Positions 10,447 to 20,489 of a DNA stretch of 64,000 bases are shown here, piece after piece. The stretch spans positions 62,001 to 126,000 of the forward strand of contig JACKDL010000013.1 in NCBI GenBank assembly GCA_020633555.1, in the 5' to 3' direction. Numbering within the stretch: the first letter of the stretch is position 1; every line of letters starts with the position of its first letter. The translations under genes and the position numbers were made by a program. Below the pieces are notes generated by a model. The model made no database searches. It saw only the letters and a program-made list of their open reading frames with translations, and was not told the origin of the DNA. Source of the stretch: Myxococcales bacterium. Its GTDB lineage: Bacteria > Myxococcota_A > Bradymonadia > UBA7976 > UBA1532.

Positions 10447-11568
10447 CTACTGCGGCCGGATGAACACCACCTCGACGCGACGGTTCAGGGCGCGCCCGTC
10501 CCGCTTGGCGTTGTCGGCGATTGGGGCTTCGTCCCCGCGCCCCAGCGCCGCCACGCGATCGGCGGCGACTCCAGCGGCCACCAGGTGGGCCGCCACGGCC
10601 TTGGCCCGCGCCTCGCTCAGGGCGAGGTTGGCCTTGGCCTGGCCGCGGTTGTCCGTGTGGCCCTCCACCACGATCCGTAGATCGGCGTTGTCGGTGGCCA
10701 GCGTCACCAGCCCCGCGAGCGAGGCGGCGTGCTCGGGCGTCAGCGCGTCCTCGCCGGCGCCGAACAGCGCCCGCAGCCGCACCACCACGCCGCGGGCCTC
10801 CAGGTGGGCTTCGGCCCCCGGCAGCGCGGCCCCCGCCTCGACCAACGCGGCGAGCCGCGCGGCGAGCTTGCGCGTGGCCACCTCGGCCTCGTGCTTGGGG
10901 CGCGCGACGCCGGCGGCAGTCTGGGCGGCCCGCCAGGCCTCCTGGGCGAAGGCGTCCGCCTCGGGGTAGTTGCCCCCTTCGAAGGCGTCCATGGCCTGGC
11001 TCATGGCGGCCTGGGCCTGGGCGAAGGCCTCGGGCGCGTGCCGTGCGGCGGCCAGACCCTCGGCGGCCTTCAGCTCCACCGCGGCGGCGTCGATCTGCGC
11101 CTTGGCCTTGCTGGCGTTGTGCTGGCGGCGCGCCTTGCGCTCCATCTCCACCAGCCGGCCCTGCATGGCGATCAGCCGCTCCTGTTGACCGATGGCGTCC
11201 TGTGCCACCGTCGCGCGCCGCAGCGCCTCTCCCAAGGCCTCCTGGCTCACCGCCATCCGATGGCGCGCCGCCGTCAGGGCGTCCTGGTGGTCCATCTGCT
11301 GGCTACGGGCCAGGGCGGTCTCCCACGTGAGCGCGGCGAGGGTGGCATGGTGCCGGCTGGCGTCCACGTCCCGGTCGTCTTCGTAGGCGGCCAGGGCGGC
11401 GCGGTACTGCGCTTGCGCTTCGCCGAACAACTCGGGCTGGCGGGTCTCGATGCGGCTGGCGGCCGCCTCGGTGCGCAGCGCCTCGAAGGTCTTGAGCTCG
11501 GCGGGTCGGGGGGGCGGCGAGCAGGCCAGGGCGGCGAGAGCGAGGGCGGCCCACAAGGGTGACTTCAC
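10447..11568 (-). CDS. OmpA-family lipoprotein with helical N-terminal region
   Basis: 373 residues. The start is a GTG at 11568 that overlaps the preceding stop (GTGA). The signal peptide ends in AALAC, so Cys16 is probably lipidated. Residues 20-245 are almost entirely Ala/Glu/Gln/Arg-rich helix, probably coiled coil. The C-terminal ~110 residues are an OmpA-like peptidoglycan-binding domain, with VVEGHTDNRGQ, NLALSEARAKAVAAHL and ALNRRVEVVF; the Asp and Arg that contact peptidoglycan are present. It is the last gene of the operon with the DUF4398-like protein and PrkA. It likely tethers outer membrane to cell wall. Confidence 0.88.
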   Translation of the reverse strand: MKSPLWAALALAALACSPPPRPAELKTFEALRTEAAASRIETRQPELFGEAQAQYRAALAAYEDDRDVDASRHHATLAALTWETALARSQQMDHQDALTAARHRMAVSQEALGEALRRATVAQDAIGQQERLIAMQGRLVEMERKARRQHNASKAKAQIDAAAVELKAAEGLAAARHAPEAFAQAQAAMSQAMDAFEGGNYPEADAFAQEAWRAAQTAAGVARPKHEAEVATRKLAARLAALVEAGAALPGAEAHLEARGVVVRLRALFGAGEDALTPEHAASLAGLVTLATDNADLRIVVEGHTDNRGQAKANLALSEARAKAVAAHLVAAGVAADRVAALGRGDEAPIADNAKRDGRALNRRVEVVFIRPQ

Positions 11569-12002
11569 GGGGCATCCCCCTGGGTCGGGGTGGCAGGGGG
11601 GGGGGACTGGTGCTGCAAAGCCTGCAGCTTCTGTTCGAGGGCGAGGGCGTCGGCCTTCGCCTGCTCGGCCTTCTGCGCCACGGCGTCGGCCTCGGCGGCC
11701 GCTTGCCGCGCCTCGCGCTCGGCCTGAGCCCGTGCGAGCTGGGCCTCGGCCAGGCGGGCGTAGGCCTTGCCCCGCGCGAAGGCGCGGCGCGCCCCGATCT
11801 TGTCGCCCGACTTCAGGTGGCCCTGGGCCTCGCCCACCGCTGTCCGCGCCGAGGCCAGCGCCTCACGGGCCACCCGGCCGCTGTCGGCCAGCTCGGCGTC
11901 GTCCAGCCGGCGGGCGAGCACGGCCAGGTCCTCGCCGGGGCCGGCAGAGGCCCCGGCAGGGAACAGGGCCAGACCGGCGGCAAGCCCGAGCAGTCTGCGC
12001 AT
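11565..12002 (-). CDS. Small secreted coiled-coil protein, DUF4398-like
   Basis: 145 residues. The ATG at 12002 shares its A with the upstream TGA (TGATG), preferred over the in-frame GTG three bases earlier. A signal peptide (LLGLAAGLALFPAGASA) is followed by one long Ala/Glu/Lys helix with AYARLAEAQLARAQAE, the pattern of DUF4398 proteins, and a Pro/Gln-rich tail. DUF4398 genes commonly precede OmpA-family genes, as here, with a 4-base overlap. It probably acts in the periplasm with its neighbour. Biochemical function is unknown. Confidence 0.75.
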   Translation of the reverse strand: MRRLLGLAAGLALFPAGASAGPGEDLAVLARRLDDAELADSGRVAREALASARTAVGEAQGHLKSGDKIGARRAFARGKAYARLAEAQLARAQAEREARQAAAEADAVAQKAEQAKADALALEQKLQALQHQSPPPATPTQGDAP

Positions 12003-14233
12003 CACGCCTGCTCCGGGGGCCGGCTCTTGAGGAGGTAGCTGATGACCTCCACAGCCGAGGCCTGATCGTAGCCGAAGTCCACCCGCAAGCTGTTCATGGC
12101 GTGGTCAGCGCGCTGGCGTGCCTCGTCCTCGAGCGCATCGAGGCCGTCCACGAGGGCCGTCAGCAGCTCCCGCTTGATGCGGTCGGCCTGCACCCGCTTT
12201 TCGGCGTAGAAGGCGTCGTTCAGTCGCCGAATCCGGTCGGCGAAGATGGCCTGCAGGTCGAAGGCATGGTCGGGGTTGTCGATGCGCCACTTGGCGATGC
12301 GGTGCATGATCCCGGTGCGGAAGTCCTCGGCCGCCTCGGCCCCGCTGACCCCGAAGCGGTGCTCAACCTCGGCCATCAGGCGCGGATCTGCGTCTTCGTA
12401 GCGGCCCGTCACCGGGTTGAGGCGCTTCTCGCGCCGCACATGGTGCGTGACGTGGTCCACGTAGCGGCTGAACAGGTCGCCCGTGGCCGCCGAGTCCACC
12501 AGGCCCATGGCGGCGTTCAGCTCCTCTTCCACGATGTCCAGGTACCAGTCCTTGACGGCCGCGATGAACTTCTCGGGCTGGTGGTACTGGCCGTCGGGCT
12601 TGCGCTGCAGGAAGCGGTACACCGACTTCTGGGCGCACAGGTCGCGCAGGTCCTCCAGCAGGGCCACCGGGCTCAGGCAGGCGTGGCCCGGGCGCCGGGC
12701 GGCCGCCAGCATGGCCATCTTGATCTCGCGGGGGCTGGCCCCCACGCGGCCCTCATAGATGCGCTCCTCCCGGGTCTGCTCGTAGAGCTCGGCGGCGTGG
12801 GCCACCAGCTCGGCGCGCACCTCCCGCGCCAGCGCCCGCGGCGCGCGACCCAGGGCGTACAGCTCGGCCTTCTCCACGGGCGCCAGCCCGTTGATGGCCT
12901 TGCGCAGCCCCTCGTTCTCGGCCTCGGACTTCGGGCGCTCCAGGCGGGTCAGCACGGCCCACAGCGCGGCGACCTCGTCGGTGTGGGGGGCCACCGGGCG
13001 CTCCACGGCGGGCCCCTGCGTGAGCGCGTGGTAGATGCGCTTCTCCTGCTCGAAGTCGATGAGGTAGGGCACCTGCACCAGCTCGATGCGCGCCTTGAAG
13101 GACGCGAAGTCGGGCATCTCCTTGAAGGCGTCCAGGTGCGCCGCGTTGCAGGAGCCCACGAAGACGGTGTCCAGGTGCAGGGTCATGGTGTCGAGCCGCA
13201 CCGCCCCGTGCTCGCAGGTGGCCAGCAGGTACTTGAAGGCCTCGACCGGGCGCTTGAGCAGGTCGTTGTACTCGATGAGGCCCCGGTTGGCGTCCACCAG
13301 GTCGCCCATGGGCTCGTACAGGGCCTCGTTCTGCAGGCTCGGCGGCAGGGAGCCCAGGCTGCGATCGGCGGTCACCTGGCGCACGCCCGCGTCCACGCGC
13401 ATCTGCGGATCCACGGTCACCGCGCCCCGGCGGTAGCGGTGCGAGATCCGGAACCGCTCCACCTGCACGTGCTTGAGCACCTCGCGCAGGTCGCCCTTGT
13501 AGGCGCGCATGAGCGCATCGAACACCTGCCGGGCCTTGGGGCTGAGCTCCCCCTCCAGCAGCGACCGAGGGAGGCTGGCGTCGGCGCCCAGCAGGCCGCG
13601 CAGCCACTCGACGCGCTGGGCGCGGGGCAGGAGCAGCAGCGGGTGGTCGCGGGTCTCGACCCGCAGCCGGGCGTCCACGTCGCCCTCGGCCAGGTGGGCG
13701 TAGGTGCTCAGCCCGTCGATGCCCCGCGCCCCCCCGAAGCCGATGGCGCTGCGCTCCATCTTGGCCGCAGGGAACACCCAGTTGAAGGTGTAGAGAGCGC
13801 CCTGGCGGGTGGCGCTGTAGTCCTGCAGGCCGCCGATGAGGCAGTTGATCAGGCTGCTCTTTGCGCTGCCGTTGGGCCCGTGCAGGAGGATCAGCTTGCT
13901 CACCCGGCCCTGGCGGACGAAGTCCGTCAGCAGCCCATAGATCCGCGCCTGGACCGCCTCGTGCCCCAGCACCGCGCCCTCGCCGCCGGCGAAGGGGGCG
14001 TCGAACAGCCGGTAGCGTGTCCAGCGGCCGTACGGGCGCTGCACCTCGTAGCTGCCGTAGTGATCGAAGACGTCCCGGAGGTAGCGGGCGGCGTCGCGGG
14101 TCTGCCCGACCGGATCCGCCGCCGCCACCTCGAGGTACTCGCCGAAGCCCAGCAAGGACTTCTCGTCGGCGAACTGCTCGCGGATGGCGTCGGAGGTCTG
14201 GTCCAGGAAGGCAGCGGGATCCTTGGCGTTCAC
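12002..14233 (-). CDS. prkA: PrkA-family AAA+ serine protein kinase
   Basis: 743 residues. The start is the GTG at 14233 with GGGAG six bases upstream; starts further upstream lack such a site. The N-terminal PrkA AAA domain includes HGPNGSAKSSLINCL (Walker A) and the family stretch YTFNWVFPAAKMER. The C-terminal PrkA kinase-like region runs to residue ~740, with GIMHRIAKWR and YAEKRVQADRIK. PrkA proteins (YeaG in E. coli) are stress or stationary-phase kinases usually encoded beside yeaH and spoVR. Neither is present here. Instead it is coupled by a TGATG overlap to a DUF4398-like and an OmpA-like envelope gene. It is slightly longer than the ~640-residue family norm. Family assignment is firm; kinase activity is inferred. 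Confidence 0.9.
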   Translation of the reverse strand: MNAKDPAAFLDQTSDAIREQFADEKSLLGFGEYLEVAAADPVGQTRDAARYLRDVFDHYGSYEVQRPYGRWTRYRLFDAPFAGGEGAVLGHEAVQARIYGLLTDFVRQGRVSKLILLHGPNGSAKSSLINCLIGGLQDYSATRQGALYTFNWVFPAAKMERSAIGFGGARGIDGLSTYAHLAEGDVDARLRVETRDHPLLLLPRAQRVEWLRGLLGADASLPRSLLEGELSPKARQVFDALMRAYKGDLREVLKHVQVERFRISHRYRRGAVTVDPQMRVDAGVRQVTADRSLGSLPPSLQNEALYEPMGDLVDANRGLIEYNDLLKRPVEAFKYLLATCEHGAVRLDTMTLHLDTVFVGSCNAAHLDAFKEMPDFASFKARIELVQVPYLIDFEQEKRIYHALTQGPAVERPVAPHTDEVAALWAVLTRLERPKSEAENEGLRKAINGLAPVEKAELYALGRAPRALAREVRAELVAHAAELYEQTREERIYEGRVGASPREIKMAMLAAARRPGHACLSPVALLEDLRDLCAQKSVYRFLQRKPDGQYHQPEKFIAAVKDWYLDIVEEELNAAMGLVDSAATGDLFSRYVDHVTHHVRREKRLNPVTGRYEDADPRLMAEVEHRFGVSGAEAAEDFRTGIMHRIAKWRIDNPDHAFDLQAIFADRIRRLNDAFYAEKRVQADRIKRELLTALVDGLDALEDEARQRADHAMNSLRVDFGYDQASAVEVISYLLKSRPPEQA

Positions 14234-14274
14234 GGCGGCTCCCGGATCTGCGGCGCCAGCGCGCCGCGGGGGGG

Positions 14275-14781
14275 TTACTTGACGTTGACCGTCCACGCGA
14301 CCTTCTCGCCGCGGATGAGCTTGCAGGACTTCTCGTTGCAGACGCTGAAGTCGGTCAGCCCGGAGATGCTGTAGTCGCCCGCCTTGTCGCAGGTGTGGCT
14401 GACCTTGAACTTGATGGCCTTCTCGGTGACCTCGGCGTCATCCTTCGCCAGCGTGTCCTTGGCCGGCGTGAGCCCGGCGTGCTCGGTGAGCTTCAGCCGC
14501 GAGGGGAAGTCGAGGTTCATCTTGTAGCCGGCCTTGGGCGTGATCTCGATGACGCTCTCGCCGGGCTGGCCCGCGGTGGCCTCACCGGGGATCACCCGCA
14601 TCTCGAAGTTCACCTCGGCTGCCGGCGCGTCGGCGGGCGTGGGGGCGGCGGCCGCCTTCGCCGTGTCGCTGGCAGGCGCGGCTTGGGGGGCGGCCGCTTG
14701 GGCCGCGGGCTGAGTCTCGGACTTCTGGCAACCGGCGGCGGCGAGCGCGGCCACGGCCAGCAGGGCAAACGAGCGCAACAT
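14275..14781 (-). CDS. Secreted lipoprotein of unknown function
   Basis: 168 residues, ATG at 14781. A signal peptide ends in AAAGC (Cys at residue 18), followed by an Ala/Gln/Pro linker (about 20-55) and a ~110-residue domain containing EITPKAGYKMNLDFP, SHTCDKAGDYSIS and DFSVCNEKSCKL. Three Cys residues in the last ~50 could form a disulfide or a metal site. The pattern recalls lipoproteins with thiol-disulfide-interchange-like or beta-sandwich domains, but no clear family is recognised. It is the first gene of the leftward operon, 41 bases upstream of prkA. Confidence 0.8.
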   Translation of the reverse strand: MLRSFALLAVAALAAAGCQKSETQPAAQAAAPQAAPASDTAKAAAAPTPADAPAAEVNFEMRVIPGEATAGQPGESVIEITPKAGYKMNLDFPSRLKLTEHAGLTPAKDTLAKDDAEVTEKAIKFKVSHTCDKAGDYSISGLTDFSVCNEKSCKLIRGEKVAWTVNVK

Positions 14782-14813
14782 GAGCGGCCTCGGGGATCGT
14801 GGGGGCTGTTGGC

Positions 14814-14842
14814 GGTGTAGCAAGCCGCCTCGGGCTTTTCAA
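14814..14842 (-). promoter_or_regulatory. Sigma-70-type promoter of the lipoprotein-prkA-OmpA operon
   Basis: On the - strand TTGAAA (14842-14837), an exact 17-base spacer and TACACC (14819-14814). The predicted start lies about 27 bases upstream of the ATG, and a GAGG ribosome-binding site lies between. Confidence 0.6.
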
Positions 14843-14864
14843 CACGGCCCGGAGCAACGCGGGC

Positions 14865-14894
14865 GTGACCGTGGCCCGGCGCCCGGGGTACGCT
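14865..14894 (+). promoter_or_regulatory. Start-proximal sigma-70-type promoter of the kinase gene at 14902
   Basis: GTGACC (14865-14870), an 18-base spacer and TACGCT (14889-14894), with seven bases to the ATG. Transcription should begin at or one base before the ATG. There is no Shine-Dalgarno site, consistent with a leaderless mRNA. Confidence 0.5.
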
Positions 14895-15994
14895 CGGCCC
14901 AATGAGACGTGTGCGCAGCTTCGGGCCGTATCGGCTGCTCTACCGAGTCGCGTCGGGGGGCATGGCCGAGGTGTACCGTGCCCGGCTCGATCAGGCCGAG
15001 CTGGCCATCAAGCGCCTGCTGCCCCAGTACAACACCGACGCCGAGTTCCTGGTGATGTTGGCGGACGAGGCCCGCATCACAGGCCTTCTCGACCACCCCA
15101 ACATCGTCAAGCTGTACGAGTTCGGGGTGGTGGACGAGCAGCACTTCCTGGCCATGGAGTTCGTGGACGGCGTGGATCTGCGGGCGCTGCAGCGACGCTG
15201 CGCCGACCGCGGGATCAGCGTGCCGCCCGCCGCCGCGGTGTGGGTGGTGGAGCAGGCGCTCCGCGGCCTGGACTTCGCGCACCAGCAGCGGGGGGCCGAC
15301 GGGCAGGCCCTGAGGCTGGTGCATCGGGACTTCAGCCCCTCGAACCTGCTCATCGGCTTCGACGGCGCGGTGAAGCTCATCGACTTCGGCATCGCCAAGG
15401 ACCGGCTGAGCCGGGCTCGGACGCGGGGCGGCATGATCAAGGGCAAGGTGCGCTACATGAGCCCCGAGCAGACCGAGGGCCGGCGGCTCGATCCGCGGTC
15501 GGACGTCTTCTCGGCGGGCGCTGCGCTCTATCAGGCCGCGGTCGGCCGCCCGCCCTTCGTGGCCGAAGACGACGCGGCGCTGATGGTGGCCATCCGCGAC
15601 ACGCCCCACGCGCCGGCCAGCCACCAGCGGCCCGTGCTGGGGGCCGCCTTCGACGCGGTGCTCGACCGGGCGCTCGCCAAGGACGCGGCCGATCGGTACC
15701 CCACCGCCCGCGCGTTTGCCGACGCCCTGAAGGCGTGGCGCGCCAACCACGCGCCGGACTACCACCAAGGCGCCTTGGGCGAGTGGGTGAGCCGCCTCTT
15801 CGAGGCGGAGCGCACCGACGCCCGGACGGCGCTGGGCGAGCTGGACCTGCACGGCGAGCTGGACGAGAGCCTGGGCTCGTTGAACACGCAGTACACCCGC
15901 CTGGTGGACGCAGGCTGGCGCACGGCCTCCGGAGTTCACCCCATGGACCTGGGGGCCGAGCTGGATGCCTGGCTGGCCCGCACGCGGGGCGAGC

Positions 15995-17541
<1,547 letters not shown>

Positions 17542-17545
<4 letters not shown>

Positions 17546-19071
17546 GGGAGCTCGGCGCGCTCCTGACAAGCGACCCCACAGGATGTCGCGTGCGGGCAGC
17601 CAAAGGCGCACCCGGCGCCCGCCGCGAACGCGCGCAGGACCACCTCGGGGGCGTCGGCCTCGCCGACGGCCGCGCGGGCCGCCTGGGCAGCCGCCGCCAG
17701 CTCGGTCAACGTGGCGGCGTAGGGCGACGCCAGGAAACCGAGCCGGAAGAGGGTGTCGCGCACGTCGCGGTGGGGCACGGCGGTGAAGGCCGCCGCGCCC
17801 TTCAGGCGGAGCACGCCGGTGCGGTGCAGGGCCCGAAGGATCCAGAAGATCTCGACGGTGAACAGGCCCCCCAGGGCCTGCCCCAGCCGCTCGAAGGCCC
17901 CGGCGGCGTCATCCGCCCGCTCCAGATCCTCGGGCAGCGTCGGGTGCTCGGCGAAGCGCCGCGCCACCAGGCTGGCGAGCAGGAGCGCGTCGGCCTCCAC
18001 CTGCGCCATGCGCCGCGGCGGCGCGGTGCCCTCGTGCAGCGCGTCGAGCACGCCGGCCTGATCCAGCGCGATGAAGGCGGCGCGCCCCGCGGCGGGTGCA
18101 CGCTGGGGCTCGAACTGCAGGCCCGCAGCCACCGCCAGGCGAAAGAGCGTCCGGTGGGGGTCCTCCATCCAGGCGGGGCCGTCCAGGCCCACCGCCTCCC
18201 AGCTCGCGGGATCGATGGGCGCAGTGTCCAGGTCACCCCACCAGGCCCTGAGGTGGGCCGTGGTGTCCGCCCGCAGCTCGGCGTCGAGCCCGCCGCGCAG
18301 GCGGCGGACCGGCACCCCACGCTCCGGCTGGTTCGACGGTGGACCGACCGGGGCCGGCGCCACCGCGACCCCGCGAGTGGGCGCCGGGGCGGGGGCCGCC
18401 GGGGCCGCGGGCGTGGCGTGCAGCGGCGGGTCCGCGGCGGGCTCGGCGGCGACCTCGGGCGCCACCTCGGCGGGGCCATCACTGGCCGGCATCGCGGCAG
18501 CCGCCGGCGGGACCTCGGGCTCGTCCTCCTCGAGGAACTCATCCACGTCGAACAGCTTCAGTCGCTCGGTCAGCCGCTTGCCGCGCTCGCCGAGGCCCAG
18601 CCCGACCCCCACGGGGCGCACCAGCTCCAGGCCCTGCGCCCAAGCCAGCCAACGGCGGATCTGCGGCCCCGTGAGGCGCACGCCGGGGTACGCGAAGCTC
18701 TCGACGTACTTCAGCAGCTCGTTCGCGGTGTTCACCCGATCGGTGATGCGCGACAGCATGGCGTGGGCCAGCACGGGGTTGACCGCCCACAGCCGATCGG
18801 CAATGGCGTTCAGCGCCTTGTCATCATCGGCGGCGGCCATGGCGGCCAGCTCGGGCGAGCGGGCCATGTGCTCACCGGGCGCCACGCGAAGAAAGTGCCA
18901 CAGGTCGTCGGCGTGATCGCGGTGCCACATCTCGGCCCGCTTCAGCCGGGTTCGGACCGTGCGGAAGGGCTCGCCCTCGGCGGGCCAGGCCCGGAGCACA
19001 TCGACGAAGGCCGTGACCGCCGCCTTGTAGGGGCCGGGCGGCAGGGGGGGGAACCGGGTGAACTGGGGCAT
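17542..19071 (-). CDS. Unknown protein with Ala/Pro linker and C-terminal Cys cluster
   Basis: 509 residues, ATG at 19071. No family recognised. Residues 1-190 look globular and helical (MWHRDHADDLWHFLRV, FAYPGVRLTGPQIRRWLAWA), followed by an acidic LEEDEPEV stretch and a ~70-residue Ala/Pro linker. A second helical domain spans about 265-490. The C-terminus carries CAFGCPHATSCGVAC, four Cys in a C-x3-C-x5-C-x3-C pattern that could bind zinc or an Fe-S cluster. It is coupled to the metallophosphoesterase by a GTGA overlap, so the two products probably work together. Confidence 0.75.
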
Positions 19072-19178
19072 CGGGGGGCGCCTCGGGCTCCGCGTTCGAC
19101 AGGGCCGCACGGTACAAGGTCGGCGCGCGCAAGTCATGGTTGCGCGCACCGGGCCCCCTGGACGAGGCGGCGCCGGCC

Positions 19179-19835
19179 ATGCTGCACTCTCGTCAAGGAA
19201 CATGGCCGGTCGAGGCGAGCTTGCGGCGGGTGAGCAGTTTGGGGATGGCGCTGGCGCTCGCGGGCTGTGGCGTCGACGGCGGCGTGACCGATCTGGCCCT
19301 GCCCCCGGAGGGCGTGCCGTGGCTGGCCTTGGAGTACGACGTGTCGGTCGAGGTGCTTCGCTCCACCTGCCTGCCGGGGGCGCTGCCGGCCATCCCAGGT
19401 GATGCCGTCGCCTACGTCACCCAGGACGGCGCCCGGGTGGGCTGGGTGCAGCGTCCGACCACCATCGACGCTGCGCAGTGGGCGCTCTCGGGCCAGATGT
19501 GCCCGGACGCCCAGGCGCCTTTGGGCTGGCGCCTGCACCTGTCGGGCGGTCGCGTCTTGCGCGTGGTGGACGGGGACGAGAGCTGCCGGGTCGACACCGT
19601 GGTCCCGCCCGACGGGGCCTTGAGCGGCTCGACGGGCTGCGACGCCGTCGGCGTGGACCTGGTGCCAGACGCCTGTGGCGGGTTGACCGCTGCCGTGGTG
19701 CCCGTGCTGTTCGACTTCAGCACCGGCTGCTACCGCGTGGATCCCTGCCAGGTGTGGTTGGGGCTCACGGCCACCCCGCGGCGCGCGGATCCGCGGGATC
19801 CGGCCCCCGTGCTGGGGTGCGCCGCTGCGGAGTGA
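19179..19835 (+). CDS. Small secreted lipoprotein, unknown function
   Basis: About 218 residues from the ATG at 19179. The true start is uncertain; a GTG at 19230 would leave a minimal signal peptide. The leader ends in LALAGC. The mature part is Cys-rich (STCLPG, GQMCPD, ESCRVD, GCDAVG, DACGG, TGCYRVDPC), suggesting several disulfides and export to an oxidising compartment. No domain recognised. It is transcribed alone, convergent with the small gene after rpsU. Confidence 0.7.
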   Translation: MLHSRQGTWPVEASLRRVSSLGMALALAGCGVDGGVTDLALPPEGVPWLALEYDVSVEVLRSTCLPGALPAIPGDAVAYVTQDGARVGWVQRPTTIDAAQWALSGQMCPDAQAPLGWRLHLSGGRVLRVVDGDESCRVDTVVPPDGALSGSTGCDAVGVDLVPDACGGLTAAVVPVLFDFSTGCYRVDPCQVWLGLTATPRRADPRDPAPVLGCAAAE

Positions 19836-19884
19836 GCCCCGGGGGCGCCGACCCCGGACGCACCGCACCGGCGGCCCGGGCTCA
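19833..19884. terminator. Imperfect inverted repeat between convergent genes, likely terminator
   Basis: TGAGCCCCGGGG starting at the lipoprotein stop codon (19833) pairs, with one bulge, with CCCGGGCTCA at 19875-19884. It sits between two convergent genes. No T tract. Confidence 0.4.
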
Positions 19885-19889
19885 GGCCA

Positions 19890-20090
19890 TCATCGGTGAC
19901 GGTAGAACACGAGGATCGTGAGGCAGTGGAACTGCTGGTCGCTCGACTGCCGGACGACGGTGTCGACGACGTGCACGTCCGGCGACGCAGCGAGCCAGTC
20001 CGTGACCTGCTCGCCGAGTAGCTGGCGTTCGTTGGCTTTGGTGGCCGTGAAGACCTTGACGCCGGTGTAGCCGGCGATGGGGTCCCTCAA
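19890..20090 (-). CDS. Small conserved-looking protein downstream of rpsU
   Basis: 66 residues. The only usable start is the TTG at 20090, 11 bases after the rpsU stop. The sequence (VKVFTATKANERQLLGEQV and HCLTILVFYRHR) has a balanced composition, unlike the Arg/Pro-rich chance frames of this genome, which supports it being real. It predicts a short alpha/beta fold. From memory, similar small proteins occur in Myxococcota, but I cannot name a family. No Shine-Dalgarno site is evident, so it may be read by coupling with rpsU. Confidence 0.7.
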   Translation of the reverse strand: MRDPIAGYTGVKVFTATKANERQLLGEQVTDWLAASPDVHVVDTVVRQSSDQQFHCLTILVFYRHR

Positions 20091-20101
20091 GGGCTGCGCG
20101 A

Positions 20102-20332
20102 TCAGGCGCGCGAGCGCAGAGCGCGACGGCGCTCCTTGCGACGGCGACGCTCGGCCTCGCGCTGCTTGCGCTTCCGCTTCACCGAGGGCTTCTCGTAGAA
20201 GCGACGGCGCTTGAGCTCCTTGTAGATCCCCTCGGTGGCGACCTTGCGCTTCAGCGCCTTGATCGCCCGCTCCACATTGTCACCCTCAACCACGACCTCG
20301 AGGGGCCGCAAGACCAGCTCGTTCTGGCTCAA
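20102..20332 (-). CDS. rpsU: 30S ribosomal protein S21
   Basis: 76 residues from the TTG at 20332, seven bases after AAAGGTGG; a GTG two codons earlier is possible but sits directly on that ribosome-binding site. It has the S21 core (NVERAIKALKRKVATEG, RRRFYEKPSVKRKRK) and a very basic Arg/Lys tail, and is close to the ~70-residue family size. S21 binds the 30S platform and helps initiation. It shares a compact divergent promoter with lipA and is followed by a 66-residue gene. Confidence 0.93.
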   Translation of the reverse strand: MSQNELVLRPLEVVVEGDNVERAIKALKRKVATEGIYKELKRRRFYEKPSVKRKRKQREAERRRRKERRRALRSRA

Positions 20333-20398
20333 AGACACACCACCTTTCACGGGATGGCGACGCACGCCCAGCACGCCGCCGGCCACCAGAGCGCGCGG

Positions 20399-20427
20399 AA
20401 AGTACGTAGGCGTTCTCGGCTTGTCAA
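20399..20427 (-). promoter_or_regulatory. Strong sigma-70-type promoter of rpsU
   Basis: On the - strand a perfect TTGACA (20427-20422), a 17-base spacer and TACTTT (20404-20399). This is the best promoter match seen in the window, as expected for a ribosomal protein gene. The leader would be about 60 bases. Confidence 0.75.
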
Positions 20428-20449
20428 GCGCCCCGGGACTCGTTACCAC
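20421..20449 (+). promoter_or_regulatory. lipA promoter sharing its -35 box with rpsU
   Basis: TTGTCA (20421-20426), a 17-base spacer and TACCAC (20444-20449). The palindrome CTTGTCAAG supplies overlapping -35 hexamers on both strands, so rpsU and lipA would compete for polymerase. Confidence 0.5.
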
Positions 20450-20489
20450 GGTTTTTCCTCGGGTTTTCCCCTGCGCTGGAGCGTGCCCC

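Noticed and set aside
11450..14374. 974-codon rightward open frame opposite prkA and its neighbours
   Set aside because: Spans two genes with intact domain motifs on the other strand; its own translation has no recognisable domain.
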